Source: Streptomyces sp. PTY087I2
GTDB taxonomy: Bacteria > Actinomycetota > Actinomycetes > Streptomycetales > Streptomycetaceae
Assembly (NCBI RefSeq): GCF_001687325.1
Contig: NZ_LZRD01000023.1
Location: 51,032-115,031 of the forward strand
Reading direction: 5' to 3'
Length of the DNA: 64,000 nucleotides
Part shown: positions 1 through 8,596 of the stretch, piece by piece
How positions within the stretch are numbered: the first letter of the stretch is position 1
Layout of the letters: the number at the start of each line of letters is the position of its first letter
Translations under genes and position numbers: made by a program
The notes under the pieces: model-generated
Database searches by the model: none
Told to the model about the DNA's origin: nothing
Seen by the model: the letters and a program-made list of their open reading frames with translations, nothing else

Positions 1-309
1 GCCGACGGCGACCGCAACGGCGAGGTGCTGTGCGACGCCGACCTGGCGATCCTGGCGGGCGGCCCGCAGGAGTACGGGGCGTACGCGGCCCAGGTCCGGG
101 AGGAGTACGGCTTCGTGCCCGACGAGGCGTTCCGGGCAGGCCGGGCGGACGTACTGCGGCAACTCCTCGGGCTGCCACGCCTGTTCCGTACGCCCCACGG
201 CTCGGCGGAGTGGGAAGCACGAGCCCGGCACAACCTGGCGACGGAGCTGGAGCTGCTGACCTCGTCCGGCACAGGCACAAGCACCGGCACCGGCACCGGC
301 ACCGGCTGA
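1..309 (+). CDS. HD-domain metal-dependent phosphohydrolase, C-terminal part
   Basis: The reading frame is open from base 1, so the gene starts before the window and only about 102 C-terminal residues are visible. The segment with DADLAILAG, EYGAYAAQVREEY and the FRAGRADVLRQLL stretch resembles the C-terminal half of the predicted HD-superfamily phosphohydrolases common in Streptomyces; the metal-binding HD motif itself would usually lie upstream and is not seen except for a late CDADL. The last 12 or so residues are a Gly-Thr repeat encoded by a GGCACC hexamer microsatellite (about 281-306), so tail length may vary between strains. Family assignment is by recall of the motif pattern. Confidence 0.65.
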   Translation, partial: ADGDRNGEVLCDADLAILAGGPQEYGAYAAQVREEYGFVPDEAFRAGRADVLRQLLGLPRLFRTPHGSAEWEARARHNLATELELLTSSGTGTSTGTGTGTG

Positions 310-495
310 CCACGCACCAGGTCCCGGCCCCGGCCCCGTAAATGTTCCGGTTCGTTCACGGTGTCGTCCCGGTCACGCCCTCGCCCGACCGGTGAAGCCC
401 CTCGGCCGCTAACGTCTCGCATCGCAGATGCACACACTCTGCAAAGACAGCCCGTTCATCTTTCCGCTCAGACAACTCCACGGGGGTACCGCGAA

Positions 496-1740
496 ATGTC
501 CAAGGGACTCGGCACGACGGTCGGCAGAACTTCCCGGCGGCGAATACTGCGACTCGCCGGTGGTAGTCTCACGATGGCGGTGCTCGGGGCCGGCCTGACC
601 GGCTGCGAGGACGAGCTCGCGACCGGCGGCGAGGGCAGCACGCCGCCGCCGCGCGACAAGTCCCCCGAGAACGGCAAGGGCGGCCAGGGGAGCAAGGACG
701 GCGGGGCCCCCGCACCCCTGTGGACGAAGTCGACCTCCGCGCAGACGTACGGGGACAACGACGAGCTGGTGACCGTGGACGGCGTGGTCATCGCGAGCGG
801 CGACCCGCTGGCCGCGCTCGACGGCGCGACCGGCAAGGAGCGGTGGTCGCTGCCCGGCGGCGCGGTGCCCGGTGCGCCGCTGCTGCTCGGCAACGGCACG
901 CTGTACCTGGCCAGCGGCACGTACGACGGCAACGTCATCGGTTACGTACCGGGGTCCGGCAAGGAGACCTGGCGCAGCCACCTCGGCAAGGAGTACCGGC
1001 AGCCCCGGCCGATCGCGGTGGACGGGGAGCAGGTGTACGTCATCGCCGAGATCCTGGAGGCCGACAACTCCTCCCGCACCAACGTGATCGCCGCGCTGAA
1101 CAGCACCACGGGCAAGGTCGCCTGGAAGGAACAGCGCGACCTCGGCACCGAACAGAACGGCATCCACGCCGCCGTCCACGGCCGCCACCTCGTCTACACC
1201 GACTTCAAGAACAACCTCACGGTCCGCGACACCGCCACCGGCCGCCAGGTGTGGACGCAGAAGACGACGAAGACGAGTTACGGACCGTTCGTCGTCCACC
1301 AGGATCTGGTGATCGTCCCGCAGGGCCGGCGGCTCCAGGCCTTCGCGCTGTCCGACGGGGCCGAGAAGTGGTCGGTCGAGGCCGAGGAGTTCACCCTGTT
1401 CCGGGAGCCGAGCCTCGTGGAGGACGTGCTGTACATCGCGGACAGCGGCCGCACGCTGTGGGCCCTCCAGCCGGGGACCGGAAAGAAGGTCTGGCAGTCC
1501 ACGGCCCTCAAGGACGCGGGCGCTCAGGTGCCCCGGCAGTTCGTGAAGGCGGGCTCCACCCTCTACGCGGCCACCGACCTGGACCCGCAGGGCGGCATCC
1601 ACGCGTTCGACGCCAAGACGGGCGGCCTGCGCTGGACGTTCAACGACAAGACCGGCGACCACCACGCCTGGCTGGTGGCCACCGACGGGAAGCGCGTCTA
1701 CGCCCTGCACGGCAAGAAGCTGCACGCCCTGCCCGTGTGA
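496..1740 (+). CDS. PQQ-binding-like beta-propeller lipoprotein
   Basis: A 414-residue exported protein. I chose the ATG at 496 because it gives a twin-arginine-like leader (SRRRILRLAGG) and a lipobox LTGC around residue 30, then a low-complexity Gly/Pro/Lys linker. An upstream in-frame ATG or GTG at 361 would bury the leader. The mature part carries repeated blade motifs of the kind ALDGATGKERWSL, ALNSTTGKVAW, ALQPGTGKKVW and AFDAKTGGLRW, the hallmark of PQQ/BamB-like seven- to eight-bladed propellers. Probable role is an extracytoplasmic membrane-anchored sensor or scaffold; no catalytic residues are evident. In some Streptomyces such proteins sit next to Ser/Thr kinases, but none is adjacent here. 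Confidence 0.85.
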   Translation: MSKGLGTTVGRTSRRRILRLAGGSLTMAVLGAGLTGCEDELATGGEGSTPPPRDKSPENGKGGQGSKDGGAPAPLWTKSTSAQTYGDNDELVTVDGVVIASGDPLAALDGATGKERWSLPGGAVPGAPLLLGNGTLYLASGTYDGNVIGYVPGSGKETWRSHLGKEYRQPRPIAVDGEQVYVIAEILEADNSSRTNVIAALNSTTGKVAWKEQRDLGTEQNGIHAAVHGRHLVYTDFKNNLTVRDTATGRQVWTQKTTKTSYGPFVVHQDLVIVPQGRRLQAFALSDGAEKWSVEAEEFTLFREPSLVEDVLYIADSGRTLWALQPGTGKKVWQSTALKDAGAQVPRQFVKAGSTLYAATDLDPQGGIHAFDAKTGGLRWTFNDKTGDHHAWLVATDGKRVYALHGKKLHALPV

Positions 1741-1829
1741 CACGTGACCTGTGTGACGGGGGTGTGAACGGGCTGGCCCCCTCCCGCGGCCGGGGAATGC
1801 GGATGCGTTCCCCGGCGTTGGGACGAGTC

Positions 1830-3107
1830 ATGCCCGACTCTCCCTCCCGCCGCGCACCCATGCCCCTGGCCGTATACATTCTCGGCCTCTCGGTCTTCGC
1901 ACTCGGCACCAGCGAGTTCATGCTGTCGGGCCTGCTCCCGCCGATCGCCGACGACATGAACGTGTCGATCCCGCAGGCCGGGCTCCTCATATCCGCGTTC
2001 GCGATCGGCATGGTCGTCGGCGCCCCGCTGCTGGCCGTCGCCACGCTGCGGCTGCCGCGCCGCACCACGCTCATCGCGCTGATCTCGGTGTTCGGCCTGG
2101 GCCAGATCGCCGGTGCGCTGGCTCCGACGTACGAGGTCCTCTTCGCCTCCCGCATCGTGAGCGCGCTGGCCTGCGCGGGTTTCTGGGCGGTCGGCGCGGC
2201 CGTGGCCATCGCGATGGTCCCGGTGAACCAGCGGGCGCGGGCGATGGCCGTGATGATCGGCGGTCTGTCCGTCGCCAACGTGCTGGGCGTGCCGCTGGGG
2301 GCCTTCCTCGGCGAGCACCTCGGCTGGCGCTCGGCGTTCTGGGCGGTCGGCGCGGCCTCGGCGGTGGCCCTGGCCGGCGTGATCACGCGTATCCCGCACA
2401 TCCCGCTGCCCGAGAGGAAGCCCGAGCTGAGGCGGGAGCTGGCGATCTACCGGGACCGGCAGGTCTGGCCGGCCATCGTGATCACCGCGCTCGCGGCGGG
2501 CGGGGTGTTCTGCGCGTTCAGCTATCTCGCGCCGCTGCTGACGGACGTGGCGGGGCTGGACTCGGGCTGGGTGCCGTGGATCCTCGGCCTGTTCGGGGTG
2601 GGCGCGCTGATCGGCACGATGATCGGCGGCCGGGTCGCGGACGCGCACCTCTTCGGGGTGATGCTGAGCGGGATCACGGCGTCGACGGTGTTCCTGGTGG
2701 CGCTGGCGCTGTTCGCCTCCAGCCAGGTGGCGGTCATCGCGCTGTCCTTCCTGCTGGGCCTGTCCGCCTTCTTCACGGCCCCCGCGCTGAACGCCCGGAT
2801 GTTCAACGTGGCCGGGGCCGCCCCGACGCTGGCCGGGGCCACCACGACGGCCGCGTTCAACCTGGGCAACACGAGTGGCCCGTGGCTCGGCGGCACGGTG
2901 ATCGACCTGGACTTCGGCTTCGCCTCCACGGCCTGGGCGGGCGCGGCGATGACGGCCCTGGCCCTGGCGGCGGTGGGCATGGCGCTGCGCCTCCAGCGCG
3001 GCGGCACGGGCGAGTCGCGGTCCCGGTCCCGGCTGATCGCGAAGAGCGGGGCGGCGACGGGCAGCGCGGAGAGCGCGGCGGCTCGCGCCGGGCGCGTGAC
3101 TCCGTAG
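1830..3107 (+). CDS. MFS drug exporter, Cmx/CmrA chloramphenicol-efflux type
   Basis: A 425-residue, 12-helix major facilitator of the DHA1 drug:H+ antiporter group. The start at ATG 1830 places the conserved first helix (YILGLSVFALGTSEFMLSG) about 12 residues in, as in Cmx/CmrA and related proteins of actinobacteria; LPRRTTLI after helix 2 is the family's loop A region. The reading frame stays open upstream into the lipoprotein gene, but those codons are out of frame with it and unlikely to be used. Chloramphenicol is the substrate shown for the best-known relatives; the real substrate here is inferred. The C-terminal 40 residues are Arg/Ala/Gly-rich and poorly conserved in character. Confidence 0.85.
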   Translation: MPDSPSRRAPMPLAVYILGLSVFALGTSEFMLSGLLPPIADDMNVSIPQAGLLISAFAIGMVVGAPLLAVATLRLPRRTTLIALISVFGLGQIAGALAPTYEVLFASRIVSALACAGFWAVGAAVAIAMVPVNQRARAMAVMIGGLSVANVLGVPLGAFLGEHLGWRSAFWAVGAASAVALAGVITRIPHIPLPERKPELRRELAIYRDRQVWPAIVITALAAGGVFCAFSYLAPLLTDVAGLDSGWVPWILGLFGVGALIGTMIGGRVADAHLFGVMLSGITASTVFLVALALFASSQVAVIALSFLLGLSAFFTAPALNARMFNVAGAAPTLAGATTTAAFNLGNTSGPWLGGTVIDLDFGFASTAWAGAAMTALALAAVGMALRLQRGGTGESRSRSRLIAKSGAATGSAESAAARAGRVTP

Positions 3108-3300
3108 CTCCGGCCCCACCCAACCGCTTTCGGCCGCCGTCCGGCCGATAGCCGTCGGGGCACCGAACAGCAGCCGAAAAAGTCGCTACCGGCCAGTAGT
3201 GAGACGGCCATCCGCCCTTCATCATTGAGCGCGAGCATGACAACCCGTCGCCGGGTCACGGCGTACGGGCCATTGGCAGGTTCCCCACCCAGGAGTCCCC

Positions 3301-3972
3301 ATGCATGCAGGCGCCACCATCCAGCGCACCGCCGCGGCACTGACCGCGACGCTCGCCCTCGTCGCGATCCCCGTCACCTCGGCCGGCGCGACGGAGACGC
3401 AGGCTCCGGCCCGTACCGCTCCCGCGACCGCTCCCGCGACCGCTCCCGCGGCCTCCGCCGCCACCCTCGCCGCGGACGTCGACTACGCCGCCTGGCGACG
3501 GGACGTCGCGGCGGTCGTCGCCGAGGCACGCCCCTGGATCGAGGCCCGGACGGAGAGCGCCGGGAGCGAGAAGCAGGCGATCGTCCTCGACATCGACAAC
3601 ACCGCGCTGGAGACGCACTTCCACCCGTTCTGGAAGCTGCCCACCCCCGCCGTGGAGGATGTCCGCGAACTGGCCCGCTACGCCGACGCGCGCGGCGCGG
3701 CCGTCTTCTTCGTCACCGCGCGGCCGGGCATCATCCACTCCCTCACGGACTGGAACCTGAAGAAGGCCGGCTACCCGGTCGACGGCCTCCACGCGCGCAG
3801 CCTGCCCGACCTCTTCGAGGAGGTCAGCGCCTACAAGACCGAGCAGCGGGCGGAGATCGAGGCGAAGGGCTACAAGATCATCGCCAATATCGGGAACAAC
3901 ACCACCGACCTCGTCGGCGGCCACGCCGAACGCGGCTTCAAGCTCCCGGACTACGACGGCAAGCTCTCCTAG
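3301..3972 (+). CDS. secreted HAD-family acid phosphatase
   Basis: A 223-residue protein with a Sec-type signal peptide (about residues 1-31, ending SAGA) and an Ala/Pro/Thr linker encoded by a tandem GACCGCTCCCGC repeat. The HAD nucleophile loop is VLDIDNTALE (DxDNT), motif II is FVTARPG, and the acidic motif IV region is NIGNNTTDL, followed by GFKLPDYDGK; this is the class B / plant-type acid phosphatase pattern (PF03767-like). Probable function is release of phosphate from organic esters outside the cell. A good start is supported by a GGAG-like site (CCAGGAGTCCCC) just before ATG 3301. It stands alone; the genes to its right run the other way. Confidence 0.85.
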   Translation: MHAGATIQRTAAALTATLALVAIPVTSAGATETQAPARTAPATAPATAPAASAATLAADVDYAAWRRDVAAVVAEARPWIEARTESAGSEKQAIVLDIDNTALETHFHPFWKLPTPAVEDVRELARYADARGAAVFFVTARPGIIHSLTDWNLKKAGYPVDGLHARSLPDLFEEVSAYKTEQRAEIEAKGYKIIANIGNNTTDLVGGHAERGFKLPDYDGKLS

Positions 3973-4016
3973 GGCCTCGCCTACGGAACGGCCGGGCGGC
4001 GGGCCGCCGGGGCGGC

Positions 4017-4289
4017 CTACCCCGGCGCCGGCCGCCCCTTCGGCCGCCGGAGGCCCGCCGCCGTGAGCCGCCGGACCAGCTCCTTCGAGCCGATCTCCCG
4101 GGCCCCGGCCCGTACCGCGTCCGCGTAGTGCGCCTCCGGTACGTCGTAGTGGTCGCGCTCGAAGGCGCGCGGCGGGCAGCCGATCGCGGCGGCGAAGGCG
4201 TGCAGCTCCTCGAACGAGACATCGCTCACCAGGTGCGACCAGAGACGGCCGTGTCCGGGCCAGGTGGGCGGGTCGATGTAGAGCGTCAC
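4017..4289 (-). CDS. DUF4031 family protein
   Basis: A 90-residue protein starting at GTG 4289. The opening TLYIDPPTWPGHGRLWSHLVSD and the segment RAFERDHYDVPEAHYADAVRAGA are characteristic of the small DUF4031 family, whose function is unknown to me. The start codon overlaps the stop of the upstream gene (GTGA, bases 4286-4289), so the two are translationally coupled. Confidence 0.8.
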   Translation of the reverse strand: MTLYIDPPTWPGHGRLWSHLVSDVSFEELHAFAAAIGCPPRAFERDHYDVPEAHYADAVRAGAREIGSKELVRRLTAAGLRRPKGRPAPG

Positions 4290-4657
4290 CGCCGCAGCAC
4301 CTCGGCCAGCGCCCCCACCGGCGCCACCGCCACCGCCGCCTTGGTGCAGACCCAGTGCGGGTCGGGCCCGAGCTCCGGCTCGACCTCCAGGGCGTGCGGC
4401 TCGTCCTCCGGCGAGCACGCGGGGCACAGCGGCCACCGCCCGTACCGCTCCAGCAGCGCGTCCTGGACGTCCTGGGCGACCAGACCGGCGACGTACTCCG
4501 CACCCTCGGGCCACTGCTCCACCCACCACCGCCGGTGCGTCACCGCGTCCTCGACCAGCGAGACGATGTCCGCCTCGGCGACGTCGGCCGCCGCCAGATC
4601 GGCCATGACGAGGGCGCGGGCGGCGTGCAGGGCCTGCTCCAGGGGGTTCAACTCCAT
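4286..4657 (-). CDS. uncharacterised protein coupled to DUF4031 gene
   Basis: A 123-residue, Ala/Glu-rich soluble protein, start ATG 4657. The N-terminal half is helical and acidic; the C-terminal half contains a CPAC pair and a later Cys in HWVCTKAAV, which could bind a metal, though only three cysteines are present. I do not recognise a named domain. It overlaps the DUF4031 start by 4 bp, so the pair is probably one transcript and possibly one functional unit. Confidence 0.65.
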   Translation of the reverse strand: MELNPLEQALHAARALVMADLAAADVAEADIVSLVEDAVTHRRWWVEQWPEGAEYVAGLVAQDVQDALLERYGRWPLCPACSPEDEPHALEVEPELGPDPHWVCTKAAVAVAPVGALAEVLRR

Positions 4658-4733
4658 GCCCCCATTGTGCGCGAGGGCCCGCCGGAGGCACCGCCAGAGG
4701 TAGGGACCAAAGGGGGTTGACGGACCCCGAGGT

Positions 4734-4748
4734 TGAAAATATCTTTCA
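4734..4748. promoter_or_regulatory. palindromic operator before the MurR/RpiR-type gene
   Basis: TGAAAATATCTTTCA is a near-perfect palindrome (TGAAA-N5-TTTCA) lying 3 bp upstream of the GTG start of the regulator. A second AT-rich partial match, GGAAATTTTC, follows inside the first codons (about 4774-4783). AT-rich TGAAA/TTTCA palindromes are typical RpiR-family operators, and this is a striking AT island in GC-rich DNA, so autoregulation by the adjacent regulator is the natural inference. Confidence 0.6.
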
Positions 4749-4751
4749 GGT

Positions 4752-5669
4752 GTGACCAGTGATGTGAAGGAAATTTTCAGCAGCGACTCTCCGCCCGCCC
4801 CCGCGGCCCTCGCCGCCAAGGTCCGGACCCTCGCCCCCTCCATGACCCGCTCGATGCAGCTGGTCGCCGAAGCCGTCGCGGGCGACCCCGCAGGCTGCGC
4901 CGCCCTCACCGTCACCGGTCTCGCCGAGCGCACCGGCACCAGCGAAGCCACCGTCGTCCGCACCGCCCGCCTCCTCGGCTACCCCGGCTACCGGGACCTG
5001 CGCCTCGCGCTGGCCGGTCTCGCCGCGCACCAGGAGTCCGGCCGGGCCCCGGCCGTCACCGCCGACATCGCGGTGGACGACCCGATCGCCGACGTGGTCG
5101 CCAAGCTCGCCTACGACGAGCAGCAGACCCTCGCCGACACCGCCGCCGGGCTCGACACCGTACAGCTGGGGGCGGCCGTCGCCGCCGCCTCGACCGCCCG
5201 CCGCATCGACATCTACGGTGTCGGGGCCTCCTCCCTCGTCGGCCAGGACCTGGCGCAGAAGCTGCTCCGGATCGGGCTGATCGCCCACGCCCACATGGAC
5301 CCGCACCTCGCGGTGACCAACGCCGTGCAGCTGCGCAGCGGCGACGTGGCCATCGCGATCACCCACTCCGGCTCCACCGGCGACGTGATCGAGCCGCTGC
5401 GGGTCGCGTTCGACCACGGGGCGACGACGATCGCGATCACCGGGCGGCCCGACGGGCCCGTGTCGCAGTACGCGGACCATGTGCTGACCACGTCCACCGC
5501 GCGCGAGAGCGAGCTGCGCCCCGCCGCGATGTCGAGCCGGACGAGCCAGCTGCTCGTCGTGGACTGCCTGTTCATAGGCGTCGCGCAGCGGACGTACGAG
5601 ACCGCCGCGCCCGCCCTGGCCGCCTCCTACGAGGCGCTGGCCCACCGCCACACCCCGCGCACCCGCTGA
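4752..5669 (+). CDS. MurR/RpiR-family transcriptional regulator
   Basis: A 305-residue regulator starting at GTG 4752. Residues about 20-95 form the RpiR N-terminal helix-turn-helix (TVTGLAERTGTSEATVVRTARLLGYPGYRDLRLAL), and residues about 125-270 form a SIS sugar-isomerase fold (RRIDIYGVGASSLVGQD, IAITHSGSTGDVIEPLRVA, TTIAITGRPDGP). SIS domains of this group bind sugar phosphates. Immediately downstream lie murQ and a PTS permease in the same direction, so the likely effector is MurNAc-6-phosphate or a related amino-sugar phosphate. The palindrome at 4734-4748 overlapping its translation start region is the probable operator. Confidence 0.9.
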   Translation: MTSDVKEIFSSDSPPAPAALAAKVRTLAPSMTRSMQLVAEAVAGDPAGCAALTVTGLAERTGTSEATVVRTARLLGYPGYRDLRLALAGLAAHQESGRAPAVTADIAVDDPIADVVAKLAYDEQQTLADTAAGLDTVQLGAAVAAASTARRIDIYGVGASSLVGQDLAQKLLRIGLIAHAHMDPHLAVTNAVQLRSGDVAIAITHSGSTGDVIEPLRVAFDHGATTIAITGRPDGPVSQYADHVLTTSTARESELRPAAMSSRTSQLLVVDCLFIGVAQRTYETAAPALAASYEALAHRHTPRTR

Positions 5670-5733
5670 CCCTTCCCCGCCCCACCCGTACACGTACGAG
5701 ACCGAGCACCCCGAGAAAGCTGAGCCGCACCTC

Positions 5734-6732
5734 ATGACCTCCACCACCGACGCGAACACCGACACCCCCGGCGCCACCGGCACCCCCGGGGCATCCGGGA
5801 CCTCCGGGACGTACGGCGAGCTCCGGGCCCAGCTGGCCACCCTCACCACCGAGGCGTTCCGCCCCGAGCTGGCCGAGATCGACCGGCTGTCCACCGAGGA
5901 GATCGCGCGGATCATGAACGGCGAGGACGCCACGGTCCCGGCCGCCGTCGCCGCGCGGCTGCCGCAGATCGCCGCGGCCATCGACGCCACCGCCGAGCGC
6001 ATGGCCCGCGGCGGCCGGCTGGTCTACGCAGGCGCGGGCACGGCGGGCCGGCTCGGGGTGCTGGACGCCAGCGAGTGCCCGCCCACCTTCAACACCGACC
6101 CGGCCGAGGTCGTCGGCCTGATCGCGGGCGGCCCCTCCGCGATGGTCACGGCCGTCGAGGGCGCGGAGGACAGCAAGGAGCTGGCCGCCGCCGACCTGGA
6201 CGCGCTGAAGCTGACCGCCGACGACACGGTGGTCGGCATCTCCGCCTCGGGCCGTACGCCGTACGCGATCGGCGCGGTCGAGCACGCCCGCGCCCGGGGT
6301 GCCCTGACGATCGGCCTGTCCTGCAACGCGGACTCCGCGCTCGCCGCGGCGGCGGAACACGGCCTGGAGATCGTCACCGGCCCCGAGCTGCTCACCGGCT
6401 CGACCCGGCTGAAGGCGGGCACGGCGCAGAAGCTGGTCCTCAACATGATCTCGACGCTCACGATGATCCGGCTCGGCAAGACGTACGGGAATCTCATGGT
6501 CGACGTCCGCGCTTCCAACGAGAAGCTGCGGGCCCGCTCCCGGCACATCGTCTCCCTGGCCACCGGCGCGTCCGACGCGACGATCGAGGCCGCGCTCGCC
6601 GCCACCGACGGCGAGGTCAAGAACGCGATCCTGGTCGTCCTCGGCCAGGTCGACGGCCCCACCGCCGCCCGGCTCCTCACCGAGTCCGACGGCCACCTCC
6701 GCGCCGCGCTCGCGGCCGTACGCACCACCTGA
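5734..6732 (+). CDS. murQ: N-acetylmuramic acid 6-phosphate etherase
   Basis: A 332-residue cytoplasmic SIS-domain enzyme that cleaves the D-lactyl ether of MurNAc-6-phosphate to give GlcNAc-6-phosphate in peptidoglycan recycling. Diagnostic motifs are present: LVYAGAGTAGRLGVLDASECPPTF, the ISASGRTPYAIGAVEHAR loop, SCNADSAL and the TGSTRLKAGTAQKLVLNMIST block. The N-terminus carries about 25 extra Thr/Gly/Ala residues before the conserved start, so a later start is possible but no better codon is evident. It lies 64 bp after the regulator gene and 48 bp before the PTS permease gene, giving a three-gene operon. Confidence 0.95.
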   Translation: MTSTTDANTDTPGATGTPGASGTSGTYGELRAQLATLTTEAFRPELAEIDRLSTEEIARIMNGEDATVPAAVAARLPQIAAAIDATAERMARGGRLVYAGAGTAGRLGVLDASECPPTFNTDPAEVVGLIAGGPSAMVTAVEGAEDSKELAAADLDALKLTADDTVVGISASGRTPYAIGAVEHARARGALTIGLSCNADSALAAAAEHGLEIVTGPELLTGSTRLKAGTAQKLVLNMISTLTMIRLGKTYGNLMVDVRASNEKLRARSRHIVSLATGASDATIEAALAATDGEVKNAILVVLGQVDGPTAARLLTESDGHLRAALAAVRTT

Positions 6733-6780
6733 CCCACCCCCTGGGCCCCCCACGCCCCGCACAGCAAGGCACCGAGCACC

Positions 6781-8334
6781 ATGGCCACTGAACACAAGAA
6801 CCGCGCCACCGCGGCCGCGATCCTGCCGCTCGTCGGCGGGGCCGCGAACGTCGCGTCCATCGCCCACTGCATGACCCGGCTCCGCCTCGGGCTGCACGAC
6901 CGGTCCCTCGTCGACGACGAGGCGCTGAAGGCCCTGCCCGCCGTGATGGGCGTCGTCGAGGACGACACGTACCAGATCGTGCTGGGTCCGGGCACGGTCG
7001 CCCGGGTCACCCCGGAGTTCGAGCAGCTGGTCGAGGAGGAGCGCGAGACCGCACCCGCGCAGGCCGCCGTCTCCGCCGACGATCTGGCGGCGCAGGGCGC
7101 GGCGATCAAGGCCCAGCAGAAGGCGAAGAACGCGACCCCGTTCAAGCTGTTCCTGCGCAAGATCGCCAACATCTTCGTGCCGCTGATCCCGGCGCTGATC
7201 GGCTGCGGGATCATCGCGGGCCTCAACGGTCTGCTGGTGAACCTGGGGTGGCTGCCCGGCGTGACGCCCGCGCTGGCGGCGATGGCGTCGGGCTTCATGG
7301 CGCTGATCGCGGTGTTCGTGGGCTACAACACGGCGAAGGAGTTCGGCGGCACGCCGATCCTGGGCGGGGCGGTGGCGGCGATCATCGTCTTCCCGGGCGT
7401 CGCGAACATCGACGCCTTCGGCCAGACGCTGTCGCCGGGCCAGGGCGGTGTGCTCGGCGCGCTGGGCGCGGCGGTTCTCGCGGTGTACGTGGAGAAGTGG
7501 TGCCGCCGGTGGGTGCCGGAGGCGCTGGACGTCCTGGTCACCCCGACCCTGACGGTGCTGATCTCCGGCCTGGTGACGATCTTCGGCCTGATGTACGTGG
7601 CCGGGGAGATCTCCTCCGCGATCGGTACGTTCGCCGACTGGCTGCTCTCCAACGGCGGCGCGGGCGCGGGCTTCGTCCTCGGCGGCCTGTTCCTGCCGCT
7701 GGTCATGCTGGGCCTGCACCAGGCGCTGATCCCGATCCACACGACGCTCATCGAGCAGCAGGGCTACACGGTCCTGCTGCCGATCCTGGCGATGGCCGGG
7801 GCGGGCCAGGTCGGCGCGGCGATGGCGGTCTACTTCCGCCTCCCCCGCAACGAGTCGATCCGCCGCACCATCAAGTCGGCGCTCCCGGCGGGTCTGCTGG
7901 GCGTCGGCGAACCGCTGATCTACGGCGTCTCGCTCCCGCTGGGCCGCCCGTTCATCACGGCGTGCGTGGGCGGGGCGTTCGGCGGCGGCTTCGTCGGCCT
8001 GTTCAACCAGCTCGGCGACACGGTCGGCTCGACGGCCATCGGCCCGTCCGGCTGGGCCCTGTTCCCGCTCCTGGACGGCAACCACGGCCTGGGCTCGACG
8101 ATCGCGATCTACGCGGGCGGCCTGCTGGTGGGGTACGTCGCCGGCTTCCTGGCCACGTATTTCTTCGGCTTCAGCAGGGACCTGCTGACCGAGTTCAACG
8201 TCTCCCAGGAACCGACCCCGTCGACGGTCGCGGCGACGGGCGGCCCGCATCCCGCTACGGCACCGAACGCGGACGGCCCGGACTCCGGCGGCACGGACCC
8301 GGACTCCCCGGCGAAGACCCCGGCGGGGGTCTGA
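6781..8334 (+). CDS. PTS EIIBC permease, probably N-acetylmuramic acid-type
   Basis: A 517-residue PTS protein with an N-terminal EIIB domain whose phosphorylated cysteine is in the motif IAHCMTRLRL (about residue 37), a linker, then an EIIC membrane domain (about residues 120-480) containing several hydrophobic segments, the MLGLHQALIPIHTTLIEQQG loop, and GVGEPLIYGVSLPLGRPF. The order EIIB-EIIC with no EIIA is that of MurP/sucrose-family permeases, which borrow EIIA from another gene. Position directly after murQ supports MurNAc as substrate. The last 45 residues are a Pro/Asp/Gly-rich tail. Alternative: another amino sugar or beta-glucoside. Confidence 0.85.
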   Translation: MATEHKNRATAAAILPLVGGAANVASIAHCMTRLRLGLHDRSLVDDEALKALPAVMGVVEDDTYQIVLGPGTVARVTPEFEQLVEEERETAPAQAAVSADDLAAQGAAIKAQQKAKNATPFKLFLRKIANIFVPLIPALIGCGIIAGLNGLLVNLGWLPGVTPALAAMASGFMALIAVFVGYNTAKEFGGTPILGGAVAAIIVFPGVANIDAFGQTLSPGQGGVLGALGAAVLAVYVEKWCRRWVPEALDVLVTPTLTVLISGLVTIFGLMYVAGEISSAIGTFADWLLSNGGAGAGFVLGGLFLPLVMLGLHQALIPIHTTLIEQQGYTVLLPILAMAGAGQVGAAMAVYFRLPRNESIRRTIKSALPAGLLGVGEPLIYGVSLPLGRPFITACVGGAFGGGFVGLFNQLGDTVGSTAIGPSGWALFPLLDGNHGLGSTIAIYAGGLLVGYVAGFLATYFFGFSRDLLTEFNVSQEPTPSTVAATGGPHPATAPNADGPDSGGTDPDSPAKTPAGV

Positions 8335-8412
8335 CCTCAGGACTTCAGGCCCGAGCCCGGTTTGCGCGCCCCCGGTCCGCCGCCCCACCCCGGTGGGCGG
8401 CGGCCCGGGGGC

Positions 8413-8528
8413 GTCCTGCGGACTACGCCTGTGGGCGGCGGACCGGGGGCGTCCTGCGGACTACGCCTGCGGGCGGCCCCACGAACCACGCCCTCCGTCC
8501 TACGAGCCACGTCCTGCGGACTACGCCT
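8413..8528. repeat. three direct copies of an 18-bp repeat after the PTS gene
   Basis: GTCCTGCGGACTACGCCT occurs exactly at 8413-8430, 8451-8468 and 8511-8528, with related fragments between (GGCGGCCC, ACCACGCCCTC). The repeats fill most of the 262-bp gap between the PTS gene and the next gene, in which no gene is seen. The GTCCTGCGGAC core is a partial inverted repeat and could form small hairpins at the end of the operon. Function unknown. Confidence 0.7.
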
Positions 8529-8596
8529 CAAGGGCCGCCCCACCCCGGTCTCCAGCCCGATCCGCCCCCGGTACCCCGCCACCTAGCGTCGTCCTC

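Noticed and set aside
5572..8388. 938-codon minus-strand ORF opposite murQ and the PTS gene
   Set aside because: Arg/Gly/Asp-rich shadow of the real plus-strand genes, with no domain pattern.
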